NCBI GenBank assembly: GCA_029851415.1
Contig: CM056743.1
Location: 21,924,905 to 21,988,904 of the forward strand
Direction of reading: 5' to 3'
Length of the DNA: 64,000 bases
Origin: Eretmocerus hayati
Taxonomy: Eukaryota; Arthropoda; Insecta; Hymenoptera; Aphelinidae
The position numbers and the translations under genes are program-made. A model generated the notes under the pieces. The model saw only the letters and a list, made by a program, of their open reading frames with translations. It was not told the origin of the DNA and did no database searches. Shown one piece after another: positions 23,584-35,301 of this stretch. Numbering within the stretch: position 1 is the first letter of the stretch; every line of letters begins with the position of its first letter.

Positions 23584-24345
23584 TTAAAACTAATTCCAAA
23601 CTAGAAAACTACAATTTCGCCCAACATTTGCTACATGTCTTTATGTTCCGACTTCATTATTACTTTCTACATGCCCAACTTTGCCTTACATAGAAAATTC
23701 TCAAATCCAAAGTATGGTTGTAAAATAGCTCTCCATTGTGGAAATTCTCACAAAATATATTGAGTTTAAAAAAGGATTGTAGGAAATAAGGTTTGGTTCA
23801 ACTATTTTCTTCATTTAGATTTACCAACAAGAATATTGTTATAGTTCAGTCGTTGGGACAGTATGTCCTAATGACTAAACTACAATTATTTCCCGAATTC
23901 TGATTCATTTTCAAAGATAGCTCGAGTCCATTAGATATTATGCGTCTGAGGACAAACTGCTCTAACAATGAACTATCAAGCTACTGAGAGTCATGATTCT
24001 ATAAAAAAAGCCCAAGATGATCAGTGCACATAGTTCCATTAGTTTGATTTCTGCAGGAATTTGGATTGTATGTGTTTAAAAATCCTTGATGAGATAGTTA
24101 ACAAAGATTCTCAAGTGGAAAAACTATGTGCAACTTTTGCGTATGAGGGAATATCTTTCATCAAGTACACAAGAACCGACGCAATCGCCCCAGATGATAT
24201 ACAATATAAGTAATTTTGACATCTTTTCCACAGCGATATATCATCTAGTCAGAAAGATGAGTGGTTTGTGTAGGTGAGTTGGTATATTTTTGCTACATAC
24301 TTTTTTTTTGTTCTAAATAAATCATTTCTACCATAAATTCATGTC
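23584..24345. other. Non-coding flank, nothing recognised
   Basis: AT-rich sequence downstream of the LTR element and before the foldback repeat. No feature is recognised. Confidence 0.4.
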
Positions 24346-25763
24346 CAAATTGATGTCGGTGAACTTTTGATCGATCGCGGAACGAATTTTTTTTTGCTTT
24401 ATTTGATCAGAAGAATTATCAGGAATACGGTGGAATACTCAGAATTGCAATCTGAGGTCAACTATAATGCTTGAAAAGCGATTTTTGCTACAAATTATGT
24501 TTTTTTCTATGAAACTACTGTACCGTTTCAAAAGTCATTGATTTTGTTAAAGAGCTCGAAATACACATCATGGAATTTTTCCGACCAGACCGATTGCTGG
24601 AAAGACCTAGGAATGGGGCTTGGACTGAGAGGAGAGCGGAATTCAATTCCACGTCAATCCTTTGTGAGGTCATGGATCAGAGACCGATAAATACTTCCGA
24701 GATATATTTTTCGGTAGAAAAGACACGCCCATATAATTTTTCGACCGGATCGATCGCTGGGAACATGCAAAAACGAGGCAAGGCAATGAGAGGGTCGAAA
24801 TGGGGTATTTACTCCGAGTTTTTGGAGGTTATGGCCGAGGGACCGATAATTATTTTCGGAATGAGTTGCTTGGATGGAAGACATGCCCCAGATTTTTTTG
24901 ACCGGATCGGTTGCTGGGGAGACATACAAATAGCACTTCAAGTCACCCGACTTGAGGTCCTCCTCCATAATTTATAGGTCATGACTTGAATACCACTGAA
25001 TCATCCTATAATTTATCCAAAAAAATCAACCTAGAAGTGGAAATCGCTGTCACACTAAGCCCTACTTTTAGGTCTTCCCAGCAACCGATCTCGTCAAAAA
25101 ACTTTCGGGGATATGTATTTTGGATTGAGCAACACATTACAGTCTTACAGAATGCTTCAGTGGTCTCCTATCCATAACCTATACATAATACATTTCGAAG
25201 GAATATCTCAAGTCGGGAGACTCAAAATACCATTTGGATGTTAGCAACCGATCTGGTTGAAAAAGAATCTGGGGCATGCCTTTTCATTATTTTACCCAAG
25301 CAATTCATTCCGAAATTATCCACCGGTCTCTCGGCCATAACCTCCAAAAACGCAGAGAATAACCCCATTTTCTCATTGCCTCGTTTTTGGTTGTTCCCAG
25401 CGAATCGATCCGGTCGTGAAATTATATAGGCGTGTCGTGTCAACAGAAAAATATACCCCGAAATTATTTATCGGTTTCCGATCCACAACCTCCAAAGAAT
25501 CGACGTAGAAGTGCATATCGCCTTCAGTCCAATTTTCATTCCCAGGTTTTCTCAGCAATCGATCTGGTCGGAAAAAATTCCATGGGGTGTATCTTGATCT
25601 CTTAGATAAAATCAATGACTTTCCAACGCGGTATCTCGCAAATAGTTTCAGAGAAAAAAAGTAATTCGTAGTAAGAATTGCTTTTCAGGTATAAAGTTGA
25701 CCTCAGGCTGCAATTTTGGGTATCCCACTGTGTTACTGATAATTTTTCTGATCAAATAATACA

Positions 25764-25810
<47 letters not shown>

Positions 25811-25849
25811 CGATCCATGATCGATCAAAATTTTGCCGGCATCCAATTT
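24346..25849. mobile_element. 1.5-kb foldback repeat built of ~155-bp units
   Basis: The outer ends are inverted copies (caaattgatgtcggtgaac on the left; the complement of aaattggatgccggcaaaat on the right), and inverted similarity continues to a centre near 25000-25090. Each arm is itself made of degenerate tandem units of about 155 bp, recognised by the block gaccggatcgattgctggga at 24582, 24743 and 24897, and in reverse orientation near 25080, 25243, 25399 and 25553. A 43-A run (25766-25808) in the right arm pairs with a much shorter T run in the left. ORFs in it are shadows of the repeat. This resembles Foldback-type elements, but no transposase is present. Confidence 0.7.
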
Positions 25850-26136
25850 CGTCACTATCAGTTACACAAAGCCGTGAAATAAAGTGTGAACATGTTCGTT
25901 ATTTTGCACTTACTCAACTCAAATTGTCTCTCAGAAGCTCAGACATCAACATACATAGAGCTCATTTTAACTCTTTTTTCCATCAATAAATATATTTCCA
26001 TTGTCTTATCACGTAAAATGTTTTACTGCATTCTACAAGCTCTATAACACACGCAATTTGAGTTGAAAAATGCCACACATTGATTTTATTATACATTTTT
26101 TGATGCCACGATTAACGATTGAATTTTGTTTTCCAG
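25850..26136. other. Non-coding spacer
   Basis: AT-rich, ending in a good polypyrimidine tract before the candidate exon. Nothing else is seen. Confidence 0.3.
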
Positions 26137-26226
26137 AGGCTGGCTTGGACCAAAGTCCGCAGGGTGTATAAAAGCGGTGGTGCCCTCACCGTTCTCAATC
26201 CTGCCGTTTATCGTCAACGAGATTGA
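26137..26226 (+). CDS. Candidate last exon of the LDLa membrane protein
   Basis: A strong polypyrimidine tract and acceptor (ttttgttttccag) ends at 26136, with a second AG two bases on. Using the second AG and a donor after 16390, the frame continues as K-L-A-W-T-K-V-R-R-V-Y-K-S-G-G and runs about 30 codons to TGA at 26224-26226. The first AG gives a different 50-odd codon frame. The block is more GC-rich and coding-like than its surroundings, and it lies on the same strand downstream of the LTR retrotransposon, which would then sit in the intron. No homologue is recognised. It could also be an independent exon or chance. Confidence 0.35.
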   Translation, partial: RLAWTKVRRVYKSGGALTVLNPAVYRQRD

Positions 26227-29200
26227 ACTCCCATTAAAACTAAAACTAGCAACAGATATTGAAAAAAATCGTATACTGACATTAATCTGAGGGAGATGAA
26301 AAAGTTTTTAGTAAGATTTTTTGATCAAGTTATTATGTCACCGCATATCATGTACATTCTAGTGCAATGTGTAACGATAGACTGAATGTGAATGAGAAAA
26401 AAAAGCGCGTATAAAAATCACGCACAATACTGCCCAAGATTCCATCGATCTTGCTTGCTGTTACTAATTTCTTTTAAAAATACCCCAAAAACAGCATCAA
26501 GATACGAATAAGATAAAGATGAACAGCATCTAAATAACGAAAGCTTCAATTTTATGAATTCTAATTTTCGAATGTGGCAGTTGTACGAGGCGCAAAATTG
26601 AAAAGTGAATGTTCACGACCAACTATTTCATTCGATGAAGAAAAAAGGAATGAGAAATCATAGAAAAAAAAATTCTATGAATTCGTATAGCTTCCAAGTA
26701 GCTTTTCATATCTAATACGAATATCAATATACCTCTATACAAATCTTCTATACAATTTTTGAGTCTTTTATCAATCCATACATTGAAAAAAAAATGGATT
26801 TTTTATTGCTTTTTCGATCAAACTTTGGAACATCTTATAAAATTAAGTCAGGGCAAGAGCGAAAAATCTTTTGGCAAATTTTTTGACCAAAAGATTCGTT
26901 ACATATTACCGAAGATTGGATAAGCGAACCAAATATTAGATGTAATTGTCAAGTTTTAGATTTTATGATTGATGAATGCATGAGATGAATGTTAAAAAAA
27001 ATATGATGTGTAGAAATTACCGTTGAAAAAAAATCCATTCAAGTGAATGTGGAAGGCATATCCGCATTCACAAATAGTCCCGTGATTTTATCGAAAATTG
27101 TAGATTCTATCTTTCTTGTCCTGATCAGAATATTCTCAGATTCTTATTCTTTGCTTCAAAATCATTTTGCGCTAGAAGAATTTTTCCAGATTTTTATGTA
27201 GTCTTTGAGATGTAAATGTTTTTACCCACATAGCTATTTAGAGAAAATTTTAAAAAGTCAGAAGTCAATATTTTAATGTAGTAAGAATCACATTTAAACG
27301 TGTTGCATATATTCAGAATAATATAATGTCAAGTTTTCAAACTTGAAAGAATTACCTTAGCACACAATTTTTTTTTTTTTTTTTTTTTTTCATATCGTAG
27401 ATAAATTTAGGAGAGAATATGTGAAAGTCTTGAGAGAAGTTTTTGATGTTGAGTAATTATAGGTCGTAGCATCCTGAACATTACACATATATATTCAAAT
27501 AAATCAATTTATCAACTAGTGAGCAAAATCGCGCTCCACATAACTACAGATTAGAATCGCTTTCTACATTGGCCCTATACTATCTTATAAAAAATTTTTG
27601 CCTAGTGACTCAAAGAGTAGAGATATTCTTGGACTTCAATCACGATTATCATAAAATCATAGACAATTGAAGCGAATAACGGTGACTTGGTGATGTTGAA
27701 TAGATTTATTTGGAGTGAGATTTTCCATCCTACTCGTGATATTTTGGTTCCATGGAATGTCACTTATATTTATGTTTGGTTTTTCTCTTTCACAAGTATT
27801 TCACTATCGAATCTTAGGTTCCTACGTCTGTAGAGATCTCCTCAAAAATTTGTGGAGATTGTTTTGCAAAACACAACGCTCTGAACGTTGTGAAAGGATT
27901 TTTGACTCAAGTTTTTGAATCAATCAGCAATAGCTCGCCTGTTTTTTTTGTTGGTAATTTTTCAAAGACCCAACAGATATGGAATAATAATGTACCCAAT
28001 AACATGGCATAGATATGTATAAATATATCGTATATATTTGTATGTATGTATGTAATTACATACAAATGTGAAATGTCATGATCCAAGGCTGAAACCCAAA
28101 AAAGTTTTTAATTAGTCCATGGTTTGATTCCAAACAGTGAGGTTCCGATAGAAATTTTATCTTCGATATTGTTAATTTTTATTCATACCGACTGACACAA
28201 AGTTTTAATTCGAATATTAGTCGTCGTCCCCGACGAAGAAAAACATGTTTCTATTTGAAAAGACATTGAGAGAACAGTGGGAAGTGCTATTGCTCGTCCG
28301 TGGCGCACAGTGGGAGAGACCAAAAGTTTTTGTCTCTAAAGCAAAAAAACCCAAGCGCGTTACTTTTGAGCCAAGAATTTTGACTTTTCCTACCGTGCAT
28401 GGGTCGGCTTGATCATGTAATATCACACATGATAATAATTTCGGCGTTATTCATCATGTCGAACAAATTGTATGTATTTTTTGCTTCGATAACAATAAAA
28501 CAACACTGTTTTGTGACACGATTCCACTATTATCTTTCGATTACGACCATGGTAAAAAAAAATCTTGATGAATGAGCGCACTTGAGTCGACATCATTGAA
28601 ATATTTATTGTAGTTGATGAAAAATTATGCTAAAAATTAATCATAGGTTCACTCGACTGATTCTGATGTCAATTCATTGATGAATGTTATGCCGTAGTGT
28701 CAACTATATGAAAAATTGATGAATTTGTCTCTCTGATAGATTTAAAAAGTGTATTAAGAGTGAATTTAAAATCGAGTCAACAAAATTCAAATGGCCAATG
28801 CAAAATATTCCATGATATGACCTTAGATGTGATTCAAAAGACATATTCTCTTAAATGCATCCATGGGGCATGGGTATCTAACAGCAAGCACAATTTTATT
28901 TGTTTCACTGTCGTATAAAAGCTTTAATAATTGTTTTTGTATGAAAATTTTTATTATACAAATCCAGTACCATGCAAATGTTGCTAAATCGCTTGTTTCA
29001 ATTATGGTATAAGATATTGGCTTCTTTCTAGAGTAGCGATAAATTCTTACGTGAATTGGCGGACTGTCATTCTGAAATTCGGTTGTTGGTCGATTAAACA
29101 TTTTCAATTCTAAGGTCATATCATGCTCAATTTCTATGATGAACTAGAATCGAACTTGACAATACTTTGAATTAACGTAAGTAATTGTATAATACTCTTC

Positions 29201-29702
29201 GACGCATTCTAATCTACCAGCTATGCATCTAACTCGTATTATATGATAATACATATCATTGCGGCTTTGTCTTGTAACTCATAAATCTGACACGAACTTG
29301 AAAACCATTTTAGGTTGTCACATCAATCATAGTTCATCTCCATATCACGAAAGAGTCTGTGAAATAATAATGTTAGAGTATGCCACTCAGCTTTGCGCTA
29401 TTTCTGAAATGCAATATTACGAATGCGATCATAGTTGAAAGATAAAAATTCACTAGTGAATGAATCTGAATGAAATATATGCAATAGAGTAATATGAGCA
29501 TATAAATAACGAATTGATGGAATAAACAATTTATTTGAAGAATCGTTTCATGAATTTATTTGATACAGGGAAGACCCCTAAAGGTAACTCACTCCTACAA
29601 TAATTCTTACAGGGGTCCGTGTTCAAGATTTAGTTTAGATGATTGAATTAGATGATGCAATAATGAATGATTTATTCAGGAGTTTCGTTCTTTTCTGTTA
29701 GA
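26227..29702. other. Long AT-rich stretch without recognised genes
   Basis: About 3.5 kb with only short ORFs that lack domain or splice support. A T26 run lies near 27370 and short tatg microsatellites near 28050. AATAAA-like words are frequent. If the exon at 26137 is real, the start of this stretch is its 3' UTR. Confidence 0.4.
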
Positions 29703-30365
29703 TTAAGGCTAGTCCGTAGAGAACCCGGATATTTCGCCCGATAGATGGCGCTTTGGTCGTACTGCATGTGCGATGGGAGATTACGAACCACTTTTTTTCC
29801 TCATAGTATTTTAACCTCACTTTTCCGACCCAAACGATATATGGCAACTGAAACACCATGATATTCCCTATCGAATGAGTTGTTCCACACCCGGGGATTC
29901 ATTCTATATCTCCAGAAAATCGTAGTTCTTTGGCTCGCTGAGCAAGTTATAGTGCTCGATGCTCACACTAGTTCAAGGTTTTTGCGAGCTAAATTCAAAA
30001 TTTTCGGGCGTGGGAGGGCTCATTTGACAGGGAATACCAATCCCCAGATGGCCTAGTATCTGATCTTGTCCGAAACTGTTTTGTTATTGAGGAATGAATC
30101 GGAATAGTCGCGGACGCGCTCTGTCCCACCAAAAAATTTCCTTCAAGCTTTTGTCGATTCCTAATGAATGAAATGCCATGAAACTTTGCATGGTATCGTG
30201 TTATACGATTTCACAGGTGGCCTAGTATCTGAATAACACATTCAGTACCAATAAAAGCGTATAAACAATAATACCGCTCTCAGAATCATTGGATGCAGCT
30301 GCAACCTGAAAGTACGCCGGTGCGTGTCTGGTTGCCGTTTTGCGGGAACTCTGGACTAGCCTTAA
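29703..30365. mobile_element. 655-bp MITE flanked by TTAA
   Basis: The terminal inverted repeats begin GGCTAGTCC at 29707 and end GGACTAGCC at 30361. Each is directly flanked by TTAA (29703-29706 and 30362-30365). The inverted similarity extends about 20 bp with mismatches. Inside are two near-identical phrases (ggcctagtatctga near 30050 and 30218). There is no ORF. TTAA flanks fit piggyBac-type mobilisation. Confidence 0.6.
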
Positions 30366-31632
30366 TGGCTACGGTGCCATACGGTTCTCCGTTCGTCGAC
30401 ACGAAGCATGGAATGTTGTCATTGCGATACGATAAAAGATCTTTAATTTGATGATGATGCTAGAAGAGCATTCAATATCAGTGGCAGTTGTGTAAGGTCT
30501 GTCACTCCAGTAGCTCAGACTCTATGATCTGTCTGAATTTCATCCTCCAATGAAGCCTCATAATCAGCCTCATTGGCCTCAGATACCGAGTCAGATGAAT
30601 GTGTAGAGTTTGGCGAGGAGTTTGATCGACAAACGGCGGAATCGTCGGCAATCGAGGCAGTCCGGGAAATTCTCTGTTACACCGATGAATCATTTTGTTT
30701 GACCTGTTCAATTACCTTACTCGACTTTGGAGCTTTTGTTTTGCGCAATGTTCGTTGCGAGTATTTGAATATCTTTGAAGGTTACGGGCCAACAATATTG
30801 CGACATTTTCTTGTGACTACTGTCACTTGCTCAACGGGATTCCGAGACAGGGCATCACCGTTATCATCGAATCTCCTATAGGATTCTGAAGTTTTGTAAC
30901 AGTAAAACAATAATAGCCGTTTCATTCTGCTCAATCTGCCTGCGATCGGGAAAATTTGTCAACACCGCTGCACGCATTAATGCCTATCTTCCGGTGGAAG
31001 ATCTTTGCAGCAGATAGAAAAATAACCATCTAATACGACAACTTGTGGAAACTGGATCTTCAGATGAGTATTTTCCATCGTACGAGAACAGCTTTGGATA
31101 TATTTGAGGTGATGCCTCGACGGCATAACCCTTCAAAATTTGTTGTTGTTTGCGATTTGGATGTTTTAATCTTGTGGGCGCTCCATGGATGATAACTATT
31201 CTCGTTATTATTCGAGTTTTATGCAATATGGTGTCGATCCCTATTGTAATCCCTGATCCCTCCGTTCAAACATTTCGATTTACCAGGTTCTCGCAATTTA
31301 TCACATGCGTGTCAATGACAGATTTTTCCGATCGGTCACACTATTTGTTGCGGAGGAGGAACTTTACGTAATGGTGCATCTTATCCCCAACCACCGACCC
31401 GTCCGTTCGAGCTGTATCCCGCCCATCGCAAAGCAGTCCCGATATTGAGCTTCAAGAGATTCTTCGATGGGTTGGACATCCGAGTAAGGCGCCAATTGAC
31501 TATCTCTGAGAGAATATAAGGTCATTGCATCCCGATGCATACCAAGATGAGGGAAGATCCTTATTCAACAGCGGTGGTGTGCGTAAAATACCCAGCTTTG
31601 GCTGTGTGATACAGTGGTCTCAAGTGAAAAAG
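30366..31632. other. Region of unclear origin, no supported gene
   Basis: Moderate GC content with overlapping ORFs on both strands (for example 102 codons at 30573 plus, 80 codons at 31226-30984 minus). None has a recognised domain or splice site. It may be decayed transposon sequence continuous with the En/Spm remnant to the right. Confidence 0.3.
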
Positions 31633-31732
31633 GTTTGCATAGCCTATGCATAGGCTATACATGGACTATATGCAAGGCCTATGCATGGCCAACCTTATGC
31701 ATAGCTATGCATAGTCCTATGCATAGACGCGT
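31633..31732. repeat. Cluster of ATGCAT palindromes
   Basis: About 100 bp contain five ATGCAT words in variants of gcctATGCATagg, with further near-matches (atagcctatgcataggc, catagctatgcatag). It is a degenerate short tandem repeat. Confidence 0.6.
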
Positions 31733-32843
31733 TGAATTTAATTTTAAAAACTTGACAATGAAGCTCCAACGCATGAACTTCACAATTTTTCAGAAGGTTA
31801 TTATGTCGATCACTTACATGATCTGTTAATCTGCCTACTTGACACTTACTCAGCTCCAGTACCTGTTTCACAGTAAAATCTCGTGAAGATATGCTACCAA
31901 TTCGGATAACTTTGTCGTAATTGTTCAAGTGTCCACTATCACAAGTGAGTCTGACAACGCAGCTAGTTATTGATGCTATTAAGAGGCTAAGACTTCAAGT
32001 TTTTCATTGACTGCGATAAGACTTGACTTTTGTCGTTGCATCTACAAGTTATGTAGTAGAATGAGGAAAGTGTCATCTTGCACTTTGGCACAAAGCAAGT
32101 CTTATATGGTAGTTTTTTGGGCTTTTTAGAATCTGTGGTGGTAACCTCATTACTTGTGTGGGATTCCTAGATCAAAGAGGATAAAAATTAGACTTGAAAT
32201 TGATATCAAGCAGTGATCATGACTTTAATTTCACATCATTTAGGAACATAATTTATGTAGCATTGGGACACTAACCTCTGAGTCCATTGTTAATATACTG
32301 ACGTTCTTGACTGATTTTTTCACCTCTTCTAGACAGAATTGAGATGCTACTGCACACTCTTGTGACATAAGTTAGTGAATTATCCTCAAAAAATTGTAGT
32401 CCAAGACTTTTTCATCAATCTCATACATTTGAGCATGGGACTGGTTTCAATTTGTATCGGTGTGACGTCACACGGCGCTCACCCACTATGGTCACTCTCA
32501 AGTCGTCCGACTTTCAAACAATTTGCGCAAGATGAAGAAAATTTTTGGGAATTTTTTCTCTAATTGCACAATACTCATTCTAATTTGCTCGAATTTGCCA
32601 AACCTTTTTTAGAGGGGGTCAAAAAAAATGCAAGACCCCAAATGGAGTCATGTGCGATCATATTCGAGCCATCGGAATCACAAATAGATTTTCTGATGAC
32701 TGTGTAGATTTGCTCATTCACTAACAAAAAGAAATCTGATGTTTCCAAAATTTCCTCCTCGATTCCACGTGATCATTGAGTTCAATCTCTTTTTCTGTCT
32801 TTTGAAAATACTGGATGTGAATTCTTTTTCTCCTCTCTTAGCT
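31733..32843. other. Probable decayed 3' part of the En/Spm-like element
   Basis: No intact ORF. On the minus strand near 32110-31990 a short phrase, K-T-C-F-V-P-K-C-K, resembles the start of a THAP-like zinc-binding segment, but the frame breaks at once. The assignment is a guess. Confidence 0.25.
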
Positions 32844-33879
32844 TTACTGTACATATATCTTTGCTTCATTGTTGTCCAGGATTCCATCACGATAGAGAGA
32901 TGAGTTCAGAAGTGCTTCTAACTCTCCCGGATTGAGCTGATGAGGTCGTTGCTTACCTACGACTTTCTCAACGATTTCAACACGAAGTCTCTGAGTTCTT
33001 TTGTTCAATAAATCTTTCAAAATATAACAGGCATTATGCATTTTCATAGTATTGGGAATCTCGATGTCGATTTTGTTAGGGCCATGGCTGATTCTTTTAT
33101 AATAACCCATTCCGACCTTGATCACACCCACTAAGGGCCCCATTTTCTGACTAATTCGGCCATGTGACTTGCTTGGTGGATATAGATTGTGCAATGTACT
33201 TCTCCGTAGAGGAGATGGAACTTGCCAACAAGCTCATCGTTGAGCTTTTCAGCTAAATCAATCTCATCTTGACTCATGGGTGCTTGTGACAGGATCCGCT
33301 TTGCGTTCGAAAACAGCATGAAATGGTCGTAGTATTCCTTTGGCAATTTATCCTTCAGTAAGATAGGTGAATAATGTAGTGTATGATCTCCATATTCTGA
33401 TACTTTCCAATGTTTCCTGTCTTCCAAACCTCGAGAGGCTCTAGTGGTGAAATCCGGGGGCGCAATCTTTGCTATGGCCAGATCAATCTGTTTTTAGAGA
33501 TCTTCACTCACCTACCAGGGTTCAGTACTGTATTTTTCATCGAAGAATAAAATTGTCATCTTCTTTCCGATTCCTAAGTCTGATCCATGCATGGGATCTC
33601 CAACGAAAGAATCGGATGGACCAAAACCAGGGAGATTTGCAGCATTTGGTACCGCTTTCACCCCATTAACCTGTTACCACTCATTTTCTATAGCAATGTT
33701 TGTTTGTTCCAACATTCTTACATCTCATCGTTGTTATGGACCAGGGTTCCTCGGGTTCATGTGCAATGGGTTCTATTCTGTTCTTACCAGGCCGTCGGTC
33801 CAGTAAGTTGGAGTGCAAGGTATTCTCTGAATGATAAGTCTAAGATGTTGAGTTCAGTATAGATTTTATCCAAAGGTAA

Positions 33880-34457
33880 GTTATGAATCCGAGAGAGAGA
33901 GACTGTACAACTGTTCGTTATTCTACCAATTCTACGATGGTACGAGAGTATCAAGGCGAAGACTACTCGTCCTGGAACGCTGCTGATCGCGAAGCCTACT
34001 CTACGAGTGTATGTGTTCGACTGTGATTCTAGAAGCCTAACGTACGCTGTGAGAGTCCGCAGTCAAGTGTTAGGACAGAAGCCTGGATCAGCGTTCTTAC
34101 GCCGCTTTTATACTTGTTTCCACACCGAGGTCAAATGCGCGTCAGCGCCTTCGTTCTCGCGCACTCTTGCGTCCGTACGCTTGTGCTCGAACGTTCTCGA
34201 AGGCTCCAGGCTGGCGCCTCTGAGTCATGGCTATCAATTCTTGCACGCGCGGTTGATGACGCTCAGTTGCACCACATTACAATAAATACTGCAATAGCTG
34301 GAGCTCATGTTTCTAGACTATTTCCATGACGCACAGCTATAGATTCTCGCACGTGCGGCTATAGTTGTACCACATCCCATTGAGTTTTGCAATAGCTACA
34401 GTTCGTAGGCATGGAGCTTAAACTAGCTCCATAACTTCAAGGAGGTGGTTTTTGTGA
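33880..34457. other. GC-rich block inserted in the transposase remnant, possibly a solo LTR
   Basis: It differs in composition from both sides, starts with a GA run, and contains a perfect heat-shock-element pattern (tcGAAcgTTCtcGAAgg, 34188-34204), a tttata box (near 34107) and AATAAA (near 34281). Short inverted words (aagttatg at 33879 and cataactt at 34430) bound it. Promoter plus poly(A) signal in about 570 bp is LTR-like, but TG...CA ends and a target duplication were not established. Confidence 0.35.
34188..34204 (+). promoter_or_regulatory. Consensus heat-shock element
   Basis: Three alternating units, GAA-nn-TTC-nn-GAA, in perfect register. The match is to the established HSF-binding consensus; occupancy is unknown. 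Confidence 0.45.
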
Positions 34458-34459
34458 TA

Positions 34460-35301
34460 CAGCAGTCCCTCGTTATCCGCGGGGGTTACGTTTGGAAGAA
34501 GTACCGCGTATAACAAAACCGCGGATAATAAGACCTTGGTCTTATGGGAAATAGGGGGTTACGTTCGACCATCTGTGCAAATCACGAGAAAAACTGCTAT
34601 GCGTGCATGGTTTTCATTTATTCAACATTGTTGTCACAAAGTGACGAGTAGAATAGTACATGAGGATGATATACAATGGATTAAAATGACGAAATTTCGT
34701 AAAATTCATACAAAAGTAAATCTATTTCTCGAAAAAATCTGTCATCTTCGACTGCTTCGCTCGTCTCAAAATATCTCTGTGGAGTTCCTCGTAAATCTTC
34801 ACACCCATATCGATATGCAAGGGGCTCGAAGGATTTCAACATTCGATTCACATGTAGAGAATCATTCAAATATCGAGAACTTAGTCAAAATATTAAAACT
34901 CACGTTTGATCAAAAATGCCAGAGCATAATATATAGAATTACTGCAGAAATGATGGTGTAAACCTGCGCATAACCAATTTTGACGAATTCGACAGTCCTC
35001 TATACTTCAAAACTTCGACTGACTGAAGAATATGTGTTGCCAATCCATGTTTCAAGCCTTTTCAGGGAGGAAAGTATCATCCAAACGTAACACACGAGGG
35101 GCGGATAGTATTCTGAAAGGTCGCGCCTCACTCGTCACGAGTGAAATTGCACAAAAATGGATTTATTCTATATCAATCACGGGCATGGGCCCGCGGATAA
35201 CAAGACTCGACCCGCGGATAGCAAGGGATGGGTGCAAATCGGGTTACCGCGGATAACGAAATCCGCGGATAAAAAAATCCGCGGATAACAAGAGACTGCT
35301 G
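34460..35301. mobile_element. Pogo/Tigger-like non-autonomous element
   Basis: The element is 842 bp with terminal inverted repeats CAGCAGTCCCTCGTTATCCG (34460 on) and the complement (ending 35301), each flanked by TA (34458-34459 and 35302-35303). Extra copies of CCGCGGATAAC lie subterminally at 35192-35215 and 35250-35288. The CAG start, TA duplication and 'ccctcgttatccgcgg' style ends are typical of Tigger/pogo-type Tc1-mariner elements. The interior has ORFs up to 141 codons with no DDD or CENP-B-like motif recognised. It interrupts the En/Spm-like transposase remnant. Confidence 0.8.

Noticed and set aside
30573..30881. 102-codon plus-strand ORF
   Set aside because: No domain or splice site, and an overlapping minus-strand ORF of similar quality. 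Coding could not be supported.
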